DNA from: Thermoleophilaceae bacterium | GTDB lineage: Bacteria > Actinomycetota > Thermoleophilia > Solirubrobacterales > Thermoleophilaceae | Length of the DNA: 53,082 bases | Direction: 5' to 3' | Assembly: GCA_036378175.1 (NCBI GenBank) | Contig: DASUWY010000085.1 | Coordinates: 1-53,082 of the forward strand | In this document: piece after piece, positions 8,376 through 16,890 of the stretch | Layout: each line of letters starts with the position of its first letter | How positions within the stretch are numbered: position 1 is the first letter of the stretch | Made by a program: the position numbers and the translations under genes | Notes under the pieces: model-generated | Told to the model about the DNA's origin: nothing | What the model saw: the letters and a program-made list of their open reading frames with translations, nothing else | Database searches by the model: none

Positions 8376-9875
8376 CTACTTGATCGCCAGCTGCAGGTGA
8401 CCCGTCAGCCCGCTCGTGCTCGAGCTCATCGAGCCGGTGAGGTTGCCGAGGGGCGCGGTGGCGAGTGAGCCGCCGAAGGCGCCGCCGAGGCCGCCGCCCG
8501 CGGCCTGGGAGACGATCCCGGCCACGAGCTGGCCGATGTCCGCATTGATCGCAACGGCGCCGTTCGCGCCGGGCACCTGCTGCGGCGTCGCGGAGGCGAT
8601 CTGAGCGAGCCGCGCCGGGTCATTCGCCACGGCGAATACCTTGCCGACCATGCCGTAGTAGAGCGTCTTGCCGTTCTTGCCGGTGAGCTTGTAGAGACCG
8701 CCGACGCGCGTGAGCTTCGCCCCGGGCATTCCCGCGCCCTGGGCGAACTGCGGCGCCACCCGGGCCGCCTTGGCGAGCGTGGCCCTGAACGCCGCCGGAT
8801 CCTTCGGCTCGGCGCGCATGGCGAACTTGCCGTGGACGTCGTAGGCAATCGCCGCATTTCCCGAGAGCTGGTCGATCAGGTCCTTGTCGATGTTCAGCCC
8901 CAGGCGCGAGGCGAGCGTCTGCTTGGCCTTCACGAAGTTCGCGTAGCTCGCGGGGCTCACGATCTGAGCAACGCTCTCGGCGAAGTGCTCCGTCTGGTTC
9001 AGCCCCCGGATCCCGACGCCGATCTCGCCCCGTTTGATCGAGACCGGCGGCGAGGCGTCTCCCGAGGCGATCGGCAGGTCCGCCTCCGAGAGCTGGGAGG
9101 GGTCAGTCTTCGCGTTGAAGTCGATCGCGATGCCGCTGCTCTCGCTGGACACCGTGGCCCCCACGGTCCTGAGCGCAGCCACCCACTTCACCTTCTGCGC
9201 GGTCTGGGTGCCGGGCGAGCCCGTGATCAGCTGCTGCGCGTTCACGTACACGCGCGCGAGAGCGTCTGACGGAAGGCCCGAGAGGCCGCTGTTGAAGGCG
9301 TCCTCGGTGAGGCGGTCGTCACGGCCGCGCTGCTCGAGCGCCGCCACGGTCTGCTGCTTTGTGCTCCCCACCACGAGCACGTCTCCGTCCTGCGCCACCT
9401 CCGTAGGCCCCGAGTCGGACTTGTAGAGGGTGGCGCCGCTCGAGGAGCCGTCCTTCGTCAGGTGCTTGTCATGCGACAGCACGCTCGACAGCTTGCCCTT
9501 GTCCTTCACCTGGAGGGCTGCGAGCGTCTGGTCACTCGACCCGGCGAGCGCCTGCACAGTCGGAAATCCGAGGACGAACTCGTTGCCGAGCAGCGGCTTG
9601 ATGTCCTTGTCGAAGTCAAGCCCGGACTGACGGATGGAGTTCTTGAGCGAGCTGCCGACCTGCCCCGCGAACGGGAACTTCTGCGCGTTCGCGGTGAGCG
9701 ACTTCCACTGGCCGCCGTTCAGGTTCGTGTCGAGCACGAAGACCACCGGTGCGGACTTCGGCAGATAGCCGAGCGCGTTGTCGAGCGGGCTCTTCCCGCT
9801 TCCGGACGAGCTGCTGCCGCAACCGGCGGCGAGCGCGACCGTGAGCGTGCAAAGACTGAGGACGAGACGGCGCAC
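8376..9875 (-). CDS. DUF3352 lipoprotein
   Basis: A 499-residue protein with a GTG start and a lipoprotein signal (VLSLCTLTVALAAGC, lipobox LAAGC) followed by a Ser/Gly spacer (SSSSGSGKS). The rest, from SAPVVFVLDTNLNGGQWKSL onward, matches the DUF3352 family, seen mainly in actinobacteria of this kind; the function is unknown. The chain has two similar halves with repeated GLSGLPSDALARVYVNAQ-like and GNAAIAYDVHGKFAMR-like strands and ends with a Gly/Ala-rich tail. It starts 3 bases after the stop of the upstream glyoxalase-fold gene, so the two are surely cotranscribed. Confidence 0.88.
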   Translation of the reverse strand: MRRLVLSLCTLTVALAAGCGSSSSGSGKSPLDNALGYLPKSAPVVFVLDTNLNGGQWKSLTANAQKFPFAGQVGSSLKNSIRQSGLDFDKDIKPLLGNEFVLGFPTVQALAGSSDQTLAALQVKDKGKLSSVLSHDKHLTKDGSSSGATLYKSDSGPTEVAQDGDVLVVGSTKQQTVAALEQRGRDDRLTEDAFNSGLSGLPSDALARVYVNAQQLITGSPGTQTAQKVKWVAALRTVGATVSSESSGIAIDFNAKTDPSQLSEADLPIASGDASPPVSIKRGEIGVGIRGLNQTEHFAESVAQIVSPASYANFVKAKQTLASRLGLNIDKDLIDQLSGNAAIAYDVHGKFAMRAEPKDPAAFRATLAKAARVAPQFAQGAGMPGAKLTRVGGLYKLTGKNGKTLYYGMVGKVFAVANDPARLAQIASATPQQVPGANGAVAINADIGQLVAGIVSQAAGGGLGGAFGGSLATAPLGNLTGSMSSSTSGLTGHLQLAIK

Positions 9876-9878
9876 GTA

Positions 9879-10253
9879 TCAGTCGCGCTCGATGAGCTCG
9901 ATGCGATAGCCGTCCGGATCGCGCACGAAGCAGATGCGGTTGCCGCCCTCGCGGACCGTGTAAGGAGGCTTCTCAGGCTCGATCCCCTGCTCGGCGAGGT
10001 TGGCGAGCTTCGCGTCCAGATCGTCGGTGGTGACCGCGATGTGGTTGTAGCCCGTTCCGAGCTCGTAGGAGTCGACCCCGTGGTTGTAGGTGAGCTCGAG
10101 CCGCGCGCCGTCCCCGGGCAGGCCCATGAAGACGTTGATGGCCTCGTCGCGGATGGGCATGCGCCCAACCTCCTCGAATCCGAGCGCCTTGTAGAACGCG
10201 ACCGAGCGATCGATGTCGCCGATCCGGTAGCAGGTATGGATGAGCTCGCTCAT
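9879..10253 (-). CDS. VOC/glyoxalase-fold protein (lactoylglutathione lyase-like)
   Basis: A 124-residue single vicinal-oxygen-chelate protein. Metal-ligand positions of glyoxalase I are present: the His in IHTCYRIGD, the Glu in ARLELTYNHG, the His in YNHIAVTTDD and the Glu in YRIELIERD. FVRDPDGYRIELIE is the usual C-terminal signature. Glyoxalase I isomerises methylglyoxal-thiol adducts; since actinobacteria usually use mycothiol, the thiol partner is uncertain. It is the first gene of a two-gene operon with the DUF3352 lipoprotein. Confidence 0.9.
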   Translation of the reverse strand: MSELIHTCYRIGDIDRSVAFYKALGFEEVGRMPIRDEAINVFMGLPGDGARLELTYNHGVDSYELGTGYNHIAVTTDDLDAKLANLAEQGIEPEKPPYTVREGGNRICFVRDPDGYRIELIERD

Positions 10254-10299
10254 GGCGGCTCAGACTAGCGACCCGGCCCCGCTACCATCCCCGACGCTT

Positions 10300-10372
10300 G
10301 GCGAGGTAGCTCAGTTGGTAGAGCACACGACTGAAAATCGTGGTGTCGCCGGTTCGATTCCGGCCCTCGCCA
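10300..10372 (+). tRNA. tRNA-Phe (GAA)
   Basis: A complete cloverleaf can be folded: acceptor GGCGAGG pairs perfectly with CCTCGCC, followed by T8-A9, D-arm GCTC/GAGC, anticodon stem CACGA/TCGTG with loop CTGAAAA (anticodon GAA at 10333-10335), variable loop GTGTC, T-arm GCCGG/CCGGC with loop TTCGATT, and discriminator A. The 3' CCA is not encoded (TCT follows). Length is 73 bases. A possible -10 box TACCAT lies at 10283-10288. Confidence 0.97.
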
Positions 10373-10391
10373 TCTACCGCCCACGTTCCTG

Positions 10392-10442
10392 ATCGAACCG
10401 GCGACGTCGCTCGTCTTCGCTCGCATCGGTTCGATTCCGGCC
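10392..10442. repeat. Inverted and direct copies of the tRNA-Phe T-arm
   Basis: Bases 10427-10442 (CGGTTCGATTCCGGCC) repeat exactly the tRNA T-arm at 10350-10365. Bases 10392-10405 (ATCGAACCGGCGAC) are the reverse complement of 10345-10358. The copies lack the acceptor stem and anticodon arm, so this is not a second tRNA. They may be a leftover of recombination at the tRNA, or the inverted copy may help end or process the transcript. Confidence 0.7.
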
Positions 10443-10485
10443 GCGTCTCAAGAGGCGGTTGGGTTCGATGAACGGGATGTAGCCG

Positions 10486-10992
10486 CTAGCGGGGCTCGAG
10501 GATCACGATGGGGATCGTCCGGTCACCGGCGAGGCGCTCGTAGAACGAGTAGCCGGGATAGAAGGCGACGAACATCGGCCAGAGTTCCTTCCGCTCGGCG
10601 TCGCTCGCCACCCTGGCCCGGACATGGCGAATCTCCGACGCGATCTGGATCGTGGTGTCTGGGTTGGCCCGGAGGTTGTGAAACCAAGCGGGATTGGTGG
10701 GCTGGCCGGCCTTCGAGGCCGCAACGGCAATGAGGTGGCCGTCCCGGTGATACATGACCGGTGAGGTTCGCCTGATGCCGCTCTTCGCACCAACATGATC
10801 GAGCAGCAGGATCCGGGCACCGGGCATGCCGGGCAGGTGGCCGCCAAGCCTGCCGCCGGACCAGCGATAGACGGCCACGTGAATCCTCGCCGAGCGCCGT
10901 CCCATATAGATGCCGCGCTTGTTTGCGAGCTGCGACAGCGAGACTGCGACTCGTGCACGCCAAGGGCTCGCCGAGCGATTGGTCGCGGTCAT
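10486..10992 (-). CDS. Deazaflavin (F420)-dependent nitroreductase-family protein
   Basis: A 168-residue split-beta-barrel protein of the Ddn/DUF385 family. The family blocks are visible in order: VYRWSGGRLGGHLPGMPGAR, ILLLDHVGAKSGIRRTSPV, HRDGHLIAVAASKAGQPTNP, AWFHNLRANPDTTIQ, then ELWPMFVAFYPGYSFYERLAG and IPIVILEPR. Family members bind F420 or other flavins and reduce nitro groups, quinones or other substrates. The ATG at 10992 (MTATNRSASP) gives a typical length; the frame stays open for another 1.4 kb upstream, but only antisense to the MMPL gene. It is the last gene of an operon with the SHOCT and MMPL genes, 46 bases after the SHOCT stop. Confidence 0.88.
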   Translation of the reverse strand: MTATNRSASPWRARVAVSLSQLANKRGIYMGRRSARIHVAVYRWSGGRLGGHLPGMPGARILLLDHVGAKSGIRRTSPVMYHRDGHLIAVAASKAGQPTNPAWFHNLRANPDTTIQIASEIRHVRARVASDAERKELWPMFVAFYPGYSFYERLAGDRTIPIVILEPR

Positions 10993-11038
10993 CGTGCGAT
11001 ACGGAACCAGAATCGCGGCATTCCCGCTCGCCCGAGCT

Positions 11039-11281
11039 CTACTGCAGCTCGGCGAGCCGGTCCCGGTATTCGTCGGCGCTGATGTCGCCGCGTGCGAAGC
11101 GCTCGCCCAGAATCCGGCGCGGCGAGTCGCCGCCGTCATTACGGCCGCCGCGCCGCCAGAAGAGCGCCACGACGAACGCCGCGAGCAGGAGCCAGAGGAT
11201 CGGGAAGACGATCCACCAGCCGCCGTGATGCCAGCAATGGAATGCCGCCGTGGGCAGCGTGTATGTGATGAGTGGGTGCAT
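11039..11281 (-). CDS. Small SHOCT-domain membrane protein
   Basis: An 80-residue protein. A single strongly hydrophobic helix (GGWWIVFPILWLLLAAFVVALFW) is followed by basic residues (RRGGRN) and a C-terminal SHOCT motif, SPRRILGERFARGDISADEYRDRLAEL. A His/Trp-rich segment (FHCWHHGGWW) precedes the helix. SHOCT domains are short C-terminal oligomerisation modules; no enzymatic role is expected. It begins 19 bases after the MMPL stop codon and is probably translated from the same transcript. Confidence 0.85.
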   Translation of the reverse strand: MHPLITYTLPTAAFHCWHHGGWWIVFPILWLLLAAFVVALFWRRGGRNDGGDSPRRILGERFARGDISADEYRDRLAELQ

Positions 11282-11300
11282 ATTCGATACCTCGATTCGG

Positions 11301-13472
11301 TCAAGCTCGGTCCTGCACGGGACGCGGGTGCGGGGACGGCGCGACGCGGAGCAGCCGCGCCGGAAGGTGGGGCAGCCACCAGTTCCAGCGGCCGAGCAGC
11401 GACACGATTGCGGGGAGCAGCATCGCTCGCACGATCGTCGCGTCGAGCAGAATGCCGGCGCCAAAGCCGGTGGCGAGGATCTTCACGCCGGTGCTCGGCG
11501 CGGTGGCCATCGACACGAAGCTGAGGAAGAGGATCAGCGCCGCGCTGGTCACCAGCCGACCGGTCCTGCCGATGCCCTGGACGACGGCGACGTTGGTTGA
11601 GCCGCTGCGGTCGTATTCCTCGCGCATGCGGGCGAGGATGAAGACCTCGTAGTCCATTGACAGGCCGAACAGGAAGGCGAACACGATCAGCGGCAGCCAC
11701 GACGGGATCGAGCCGGTTGCGCCGATGCCCCAGATCGCGTCGGAGCCGTAGCCCTTCTGCCAGACGAGCGTGAGGGCGCCCCAGGCGGCGGCCACGCTCA
11801 CCACGTTCAGCAGGACCGCCTTCAGCGGCAAGAGCAGCGAGCGGAAGGCGCGCGCCAGCAGCACGAAGGTGATCACCGCGATGAGCCCGAGCATCAGCGG
11901 GAAGTTGCCGTAGACGGCCGAGATGAAGTCCCGGTTCTGGGCGTTGATCCCGCCCACGCGCACGTCGGGACCGACCGCGTGAGCCGCATCCCGGACGCGG
12001 TCCAAGGTGGAGGCGCTGTCGCTCGGCGTGAACACGTCGGCCAGGGCCATGCCATCCCGCCGCCAGCCGCCGCCGGCCGGCGCGGTGGCGCCCTGTACGC
12101 CGTCCACCCGCCCGGCGGCGGAGGCCACGCGAGTGGGATCGCTGCCGCGGGTCACGATCTCGATCGGAGTCAACGCGCCGGAGCCGATGCCCGAGCGCTC
12201 CAGCTGGGTGAGGCCGGTCCTGGCGTCGCCGCGCTGGCTGATGGTGTTCGGGTTGCCGGCCGCGGCGCCAAGGTGCAGTGCGGAGGCAGCCACCAGCAGC
12301 GCTCCGAGGACGGCGCACGCCGCAACCGCGGCGAGCCAGCGGCGCCGGACCACGAGCTCGCCCCAGCGGGTCCACGACCGGCTGGCACGGTCGTCGGTGC
12401 GCAGGTGCGGCCAGTCGAGACGGGGCCCGACCGTGGCGAGGATGACGGGGAGAAGCGTGGCCGACACGAGAACGCTGACCAGAGGAATGAGCATGCCGCC
12501 GTAGCCGACGCTGCGCAGATAGGGAAGCGGCAGCGCCACCAGCGCGAGCAGACCGACGGCCACGGTCGTGCCGCTGAACACCACCGCGCGTCCCGCCGTC
12601 TGCATCGCGCGCACGATCGCTTCGTCGCCCTCGGCTCCGTGGGCCCGCTCCTCGCGCCAGCGCACCACGATCAGCAGGGTGTAGTCCACCGCCACTCCGA
12701 GGCCTACGAGCGCGATGAGGAAGGAGACGATCTCCGACACCTGGGTGATACCCGTAAGCGCCCAGACGAGCAGGAAGCTCGTCATGATCGAAGCCAGCGC
12801 CATGATCAGCGGGACGAACGCGAGCAGCGATGCGAACACGAAGCCGAGCACGAGCAGCGCTCCCAGCGCGCCCAGCAGGCCTTCGGCCAGCAGGCCCAGC
12901 CCGCCCCGCTGGCCGGTGGCCACCGACAGCGCGTCGAGGCCGGTGAGATGCACGGGCGCGCCCGCGATCGTCACGCCGCGCAACGCAGCCCTCGCCGCTC
13001 TGGCGGCCTTGGGGTTCTGACCGAAACTGCCGCCCGAGATCGGCGGATAGGCGATGGCGAAGGTGGTGCGGCCGTCACGGGACACGAAACCACGGTCGCC
13101 GGTGGAGGCGTACGAGGCCACGCGGGCGCCCGGCACCGCCCGCTTGATCCGCGCTTCCACCTGGCGCAGGCCGGCGCGCACCGCGCTGGAGTCGACGCTG
13201 GTGCCTGCCGGCAGGGTGGCCACCGGGACGAGTGGCGCGCTGTTGCCACCGTTGCCATAGGTGCGCGCGATCTGCGCGTTGGTGGTGGCGCCCTCGCGGC
13301 CGGGTACGGAGAACTCCTTGCTGAGGGCCCCGGTCGCCTTGCCCGCGAAGGCCATGCCGGCCACGGTCAGGAGCACCCAGAAAGCCACGACCAGTCGGCG
13401 GTGCCGCAGGGCGAAGCGGGTCAACCTCGTGAGAGCGCCGTGGGGGCTCGCTGCTGTGGTGCCGGCCTGCAT
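11301..13472 (-). CDS. MMPL-family RND transporter
   Basis: A 723-residue inner-membrane protein with the two-fold MMPL layout: an N-terminal helix (LVVAFWVLLTVAGMAFAG), a first periplasmic loop with SKEFSVPGREGATTNAQIA, a cluster of five or six helices containing LVGLGVAVDYTLLIVVRWREE, a second helix and periplasmic domain, and a second helix cluster containing FLFGLSMDYEVFILARMREEYD. The two Asp-Tyr helix motifs (VDYTL, MDYEV) are the proton-relay positions of the family. Known members export lipids or drugs; the substrate here is unknown. It is the first gene of the MMPL-SHOCT-nitroreductase operon and diverges from a NarL-type two-component system across 170 bases, which suggests that this system controls it. 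Confidence 0.93.
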   Translation of the reverse strand: MQAGTTAASPHGALTRLTRFALRHRRLVVAFWVLLTVAGMAFAGKATGALSKEFSVPGREGATTNAQIARTYGNGGNSAPLVPVATLPAGTSVDSSAVRAGLRQVEARIKRAVPGARVASYASTGDRGFVSRDGRTTFAIAYPPISGGSFGQNPKAARAARAALRGVTIAGAPVHLTGLDALSVATGQRGGLGLLAEGLLGALGALLVLGFVFASLLAFVPLIMALASIMTSFLLVWALTGITQVSEIVSFLIALVGLGVAVDYTLLIVVRWREERAHGAEGDEAIVRAMQTAGRAVVFSGTTVAVGLLALVALPLPYLRSVGYGGMLIPLVSVLVSATLLPVILATVGPRLDWPHLRTDDRASRSWTRWGELVVRRRWLAAVAACAVLGALLVAASALHLGAAAGNPNTISQRGDARTGLTQLERSGIGSGALTPIEIVTRGSDPTRVASAAGRVDGVQGATAPAGGGWRRDGMALADVFTPSDSASTLDRVRDAAHAVGPDVRVGGINAQNRDFISAVYGNFPLMLGLIAVITFVLLARAFRSLLLPLKAVLLNVVSVAAAWGALTLVWQKGYGSDAIWGIGATGSIPSWLPLIVFAFLFGLSMDYEVFILARMREEYDRSGSTNVAVVQGIGRTGRLVTSAALILFLSFVSMATAPSTGVKILATGFGAGILLDATIVRAMLLPAIVSLLGRWNWWLPHLPARLLRVAPSPHPRPVQDRA

Positions 13473-13642
13473 CGTTCAAATCACCTCTCGACGCTCGATC
13501 GCATTACTGCTGGCCAAGGTAGGGGCGCCCGCCGGCCCCGGAAACGCCCTTGGGAAGGAACTTCTGGCTCCTCCTCAGGGGGTATTCCAATCGCCCGCCG
13601 GGGGGACTCCGAGAGCGCGTCCTGTCGTTAGCCTCGAGAGAG

Positions 13643-14827
13643 ATGAGCAGAGCAGTGGCAGAGTCGCGAGGCTTCGGGTTGCGCCGGGAGGATGCACCGA
13701 CTCGAGGCGATGCGGTCTTGGCGCTCCTCGCTTTCGCTCTCACCCTGCTGCTGCTCGGGCACCTGCACGGGAGCTCGGCCCGCGATCTCGATCCACTCGG
13801 AGGCGTGCTCGCGGCAATCGCGACTCTGCCGTTGCTCTGGCATCGCCGCGCGCCACTGACCGTGTTCGCCGTGACGACGGCGGCAAACGCCACGCTGAAC
13901 GGCCTCGACTACGCGCTCGGCCCTCCGTTCGGACCGACCATCGCGCTCTTCTTTGTGGCCGCGGACGAACGCACGCGAGTCCGGCTCGACCGCACCGCCG
14001 CGGTGGTGGTGGGCTTCTTCGCCCTGCACGTGGGCGCGACGATGATCGCCCATCACGGCTTTCCCACGAGTCCGCTGCTCTTCGGGATCGTGGTTTGGGG
14101 AGGCGCCTGGTTGATTGGCGACCAGGTGCTGCAGCGGCGAACACGGGTCCGGCAGCGCGAGCGCGACTTGACCCGCGAGCGCAGGCTGGCCGCGGCGGAG
14201 GAGCGCACCCGTATCGCGCGGGACCTGCACGACTCCGCGGCACACGCGATCAACGTGATCCTGGTGCAGGCCGGCGCTGCACGATTGCTGCAGCAGAAGG
14301 ACCCCACCGCAGCCACCGCGGCGCTCAGCACGATCGAGGAGGTGGCGCGGGAGACGATCGGAGAGATCGACAACCTGGTGCACGGTCTGCGCGAGGACGC
14401 CGGGGGTGATCGCCCCAGCGGCGTGGAGCCACCAACCGGGCTCAGCGCTCTCGACACGCTCGTGGACCGGTACCGCGCAGCGGGTCTCCGGATCGAAGTT
14501 GGCATCGAAGGCGAGCCGTGCGCCCTGCCGCGACGACTGGACCAAGCCGCCTACCGCATCCTCCAGGAGTCGCTCACCAACGCCGCGCGCCACGGCAGTG
14601 GCTCGGCGTCGGTGACCATCACCTACGGGGCCGGCGAGCTCGGCCTGCGCGTGTGGAACCCGGTGCCGGCCGGCTCAGCCCCCGAGGCGATTGGCCGAGG
14701 TCACGGAATACTCGGCATGCGCGAGCGGACCGCTCTTCTCGGTGGAAGCCTGGAGGCGACACCGACCGCTGATGGCTTCCTCGTGCGCGCGTGGTTGCCC
14801 TACCCCACAGCGGGCGGGACGCCATGA
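13643..14827 (+). CDS. Sensor histidine kinase (NarL/DesK class)
   Basis: A 394-residue membrane sensor. Four to six hydrophobic segments occupy residues about 18-160 (AVLALLAFALTLLLLGHL, SPLLFGIVVWGGAWLIGD), followed by a coiled linker and a HisKA_3 box RTRIARDLHDSAAHAINVI with the phospho-acceptor His at 196. The ATP-binding part has LDQAAYRILQESLTNAARHG (N box) and GRGHGILGMRERTALLGG (G box). No extracellular sensing domain is obvious. The start at 13643 follows GAGAGAG and puts the first helix in place; an upstream ATG at 13550 would add 31 residues unlike the family. Its stop overlaps the ATG of the regulator (ATGA). Confidence 0.92.
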   Translation: MSRAVAESRGFGLRREDAPTRGDAVLALLAFALTLLLLGHLHGSSARDLDPLGGVLAAIATLPLLWHRRAPLTVFAVTTAANATLNGLDYALGPPFGPTIALFFVAADERTRVRLDRTAAVVVGFFALHVGATMIAHHGFPTSPLLFGIVVWGGAWLIGDQVLQRRTRVRQRERDLTRERRLAAAEERTRIARDLHDSAAHAINVILVQAGAARLLQQKDPTAATAALSTIEEVARETIGEIDNLVHGLREDAGGDRPSGVEPPTGLSALDTLVDRYRAAGLRIEVGIEGEPCALPRRLDQAAYRILQESLTNAARHGSGSASVTITYGAGELGLRVWNPVPAGSAPEAIGRGHGILGMRERTALLGGSLEATPTADGFLVRAWLPYPTAGGTP

Positions 14828-15504
14828 GCGACTCCACGATTCGGGTTCTGATCGTCGATGACGACGACCTCATGCGCGCGGGCCTCAAGGCCGTGCTGTC
14901 CAGCGATCCGGCAATCGAGGTGGTGGGAGAGGCGGCCGATGGGAGAACCGCCATCGCGCGCGGACGGCAAACGAACCCGGACCTCGCACTCATGGATGTG
15001 CGCATGCCGGATCTCGACGGGATCTCGGCGACGCGCGAGATGCTCGCGGTGTCTCCCCGCATCAGAGTGGTGATCCTGACCACCTTCGAGCAGGACGACT
15101 ACATCTTTGGCGCGCTGAGCGCCGGTGCCTCCGGCTTTCTGCTCAAGCGCACGGCACCCGAGGACCTGCTTGCAGCGATCCACACCGTGGCCGCGGGAGA
15201 CTCGCTGCTGTCCCCATCTGTGACCCGGACCGTGATCGATCGCATGGCCCGCCAACCCTCGCCGGAGATCACCTCGAGTGACCTGCTGGACGAACTGACG
15301 CCGCGCGAACGCGAGGTGCTCGAACAGCTGGCACGCGGGTTGACCAACAGCGAGATCGCGGCAGCGCTGGTGATCGAGGAGTCCACCGTGAAGACGCACG
15401 TCAAACGGATCCTGATGAAGCTTCATCTGCGCGATCGCGTGCAGGCGGTGATCTTCGCCTACGAAAGCGGGCTCACCCGCCCCGGTCCGAAGACCCAGGG
15501 CTAG
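14824..15504 (+). CDS. Response regulator, NarL/LuxR family
   Basis: A 226-residue regulator. The receiver domain has VLIVDDDDLMRAGL (acidic pocket), the phosphorylation Asp58 in ALMDVRMPDLDG, and the conserved Thr and Lys in VVILTTFEQ and FLLKRTAPEDLL. The C-terminal LuxR helix-turn-helix is LTPREREVLEQLARGLTNSE followed by STVKTHVKRILMKL. It overlaps the kinase gene by four bases and is translationally coupled to it. The pair lies divergent to the MMPL operon, the likeliest target; this is inferred from position only. Confidence 0.94.
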   Translation: MSDSTIRVLIVDDDDLMRAGLKAVLSSDPAIEVVGEAADGRTAIARGRQTNPDLALMDVRMPDLDGISATREMLAVSPRIRVVILTTFEQDDYIFGALSAGASGFLLKRTAPEDLLAAIHTVAAGDSLLSPSVTRTVIDRMARQPSPEITSSDLLDELTPREREVLEQLARGLTNSEIAAALVIEESTVKTHVKRILMKLHLRDRVQAVIFAYESGLTRPGPKTQG

Positions 15505-15516
15505 ACCACGCGGTCA

Positions 15517-16128
15517 TCACTGCTGCATCCTCGGGTCCTGCGTCGGGTCGGCGTACATCGGCGGGCAGCCGTGCTCGATGGCTTCCGCGCGGCGTTCGTA
15601 GTGCCAGGGCTCGTTGCCGTAGATCTGGCACAGCCCGTACCTCGCGCCATGTTCGGAGAGCCAGGACGCGGCGCCCGAGGGTCCGATGTCCACGGCCTCC
15701 CCCTTCACGTGAGGAGAGGTGCTGGGCGTGGCCACCCAGCGGGCGGCTTCCTCCTCTGAGCCGTACTTCGACACGGCCTCACGGCGCAGGTGCTCCTCGT
15801 ACGCCGGGGAACGCCAGCCGCTGTTCACGAAGAACTGCACCCCGTCACGTGCGGCGTCGCTCGCAGCCTGTTGCAGGGCGGCGAGGAGAGCTTGATCGAG
15901 GTTGGCAACACCCGGAACCTCCTCATCGAAGACGGTGGTGCCGGCGGGCACGGCACCGGCGGCCTCGCCGAGCGCGCCATGGTGCCTGACGGCTGGAATG
16001 TGGATGGGCGACGTGGCCGTCGAGGGAGAGGACCCGAGCGACTGGTAGGCGTCGGCCGCTGCGATCGCAACGACGGCGATCAGCAGGCCGGCGGCAAGGA
16101 TCGTGGTAATCCGGCGTGTGGTTCTCAT
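15517..16128 (-). CDS. VanY-like D-alanyl-D-alanine carboxypeptidase (M15 family)
   Basis: A 203-residue exported peptidase. An N-terminal signal anchor (ITTILAAGLLIAVVAIAAA) precedes an extracellular M15B domain. The zinc-site motifs are STSPHVKGEAVDIG (SxHxxGxAxD) and NEPWHYE; VNSGWRSPAYEEHLRRE is the family core. Such enzymes remove the terminal D-Ala of peptidoglycan stem peptides. The ATG at 16128 places the signal at the N terminus; the frame runs further upstream only as an antisense frame to the regulator gene. It diverges from an OmpR-type two-component system, an arrangement like vanY with vanRS, but no vanHAX genes are present. Confidence 0.91.
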   Translation of the reverse strand: MRTTRRITTILAAGLLIAVVAIAAADAYQSLGSSPSTATSPIHIPAVRHHGALGEAAGAVPAGTTVFDEEVPGVANLDQALLAALQQAASDAARDGVQFFVNSGWRSPAYEEHLRREAVSKYGSEEEAARWVATPSTSPHVKGEAVDIGPSGAASWLSEHGARYGLCQIYGNEPWHYERRAEAIEHGCPPMYADPTQDPRMQQ

Positions 16129-16162
16129 GCCCTCGCAGTGAAGGCAGCGGGGCGTTGCCAGC

Positions 16163-16201
16163 GCGTATCCGGTTTTCGATACGCCGGCGATATGCGCCGG
16201 C
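16163..16201. promoter_or_regulatory. Candidate response-regulator binding region between vanY-like gene and two-component system
   Basis: GCGTATC (16163-16169) and GATACGC (16178-16184) form an inverted repeat. CGATACGCCGG at 16177 and CGATATGCGCCGG at 16188 form an imperfect direct repeat spaced 11 bases, about one helical turn, as OmpR-family regulators prefer. A GCCGGC pair flanks the second copy. The region lies between both divergent start codons. Confidence 0.4.
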
Positions 16202-16215
16202 TTTAGCATCAGAGC

Positions 16216-16890
16216 GTGCGCGTCTTGATCGTTGAGGACGAGCCCTACATGGCCGAGGCCATCCGCGATGGCCTGCGCCTGGAGGCGATCGCCGCGGACA
16301 TCGCGGGCAACGGCCATACCGCCCTCGAGCTGCTGAGCCTCAACGCGTACGACGTCGCAGTGCTCGACCGGGACATCCCGGGCCCCGGCGGCGACGAGAT
16401 CGCCAGAGGAATAGTCGCCTCCGGCAGCGGGATGCCGATCCTCATGCTCACCGCCGCCGACCGCCTCGACGACAAGGCCTCCGGCTTCGAGCTCGGCGCC
16501 GACGACTACCTCACGAAACCCTTCGACCTCCGCGAGCTCATACTCAGACTCAGAGCGCTCGATCGCAGGCGGGCTCACAACAGGCCGCCCGTGCGAGAGC
16601 TCGCCGGACTGCGCGTGGATCCGTTCCGGCGAGAGGTCTACCGCGACGGCCGCCACGTGGCGCTCACACGGAAGCAGTTCGCGGTGCTCGAGGTGCTCGT
16701 GGCGGCGGAAGGCGGCGTCGTGAGCGCCGAGGAGCTACTGGAACGCGCGTGGGATGAGAACGCGGACCCCTTCACAAACGCCGTCCGCATCACGATCTCG
16801 GGGCTGCGCAAGCGGCTCGGTGAACCCTGGGTGATCGCCACCGTGCCCGGCGCCGGCTACCGCATCGAGGAAGGAGGGGAACATGGATAG
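16216..16890 (+). CDS. Response regulator, OmpR family
   Basis: A 224-residue regulator with a GTG start. The receiver has VLIVEDEPYMAEAI, phospho-Asp51 in VAVLDRDIPGPGG, Thr in ILMLTAADRLDD and Lys in DDYLTKPFDLREL. The C-terminal winged helix has VALTRKQFAVLEVLVAAEGG, AVRITISGLRKRLG and TVPGAGYRIEEG, typical of OmpR/PhoB proteins. It overlaps the start of the kinase gene by 8 bases. Candidate binding repeats lie just upstream (16163-16201), so it may control itself and the divergent carboxypeptidase gene. Confidence 0.95.
   Translation: MRVLIVEDEPYMAEAIRDGLRLEAIAADIAGNGHTALELLSLNAYDVAVLDRDIPGPGGDEIARGIVASGSGMPILMLTAADRLDDKASGFELGADDYLTKPFDLRELILRLRALDRRRAHNRPPVRELAGLRVDPFRREVYRDGRHVALTRKQFAVLEVLVAAEGGVVSAEELLERAWDENADPFTNAVRITISGLRKRLGEPWVIATVPGAGYRIEEGGEHG

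Noticed and set aside
10427-10442. Second tRNA gene
   Set aside because: Only the T-arm is repeated; acceptor, D and anticodon arms cannot be folded.
10993-12375. Open frame upstream of the nitroreductase-fold gene that would make a 629-residue protein
   Set aside because: It lies antisense to the MMPL gene, is Arg/Ala/Gly-rich low-complexity translation, and only the last 168 residues match a protein family.
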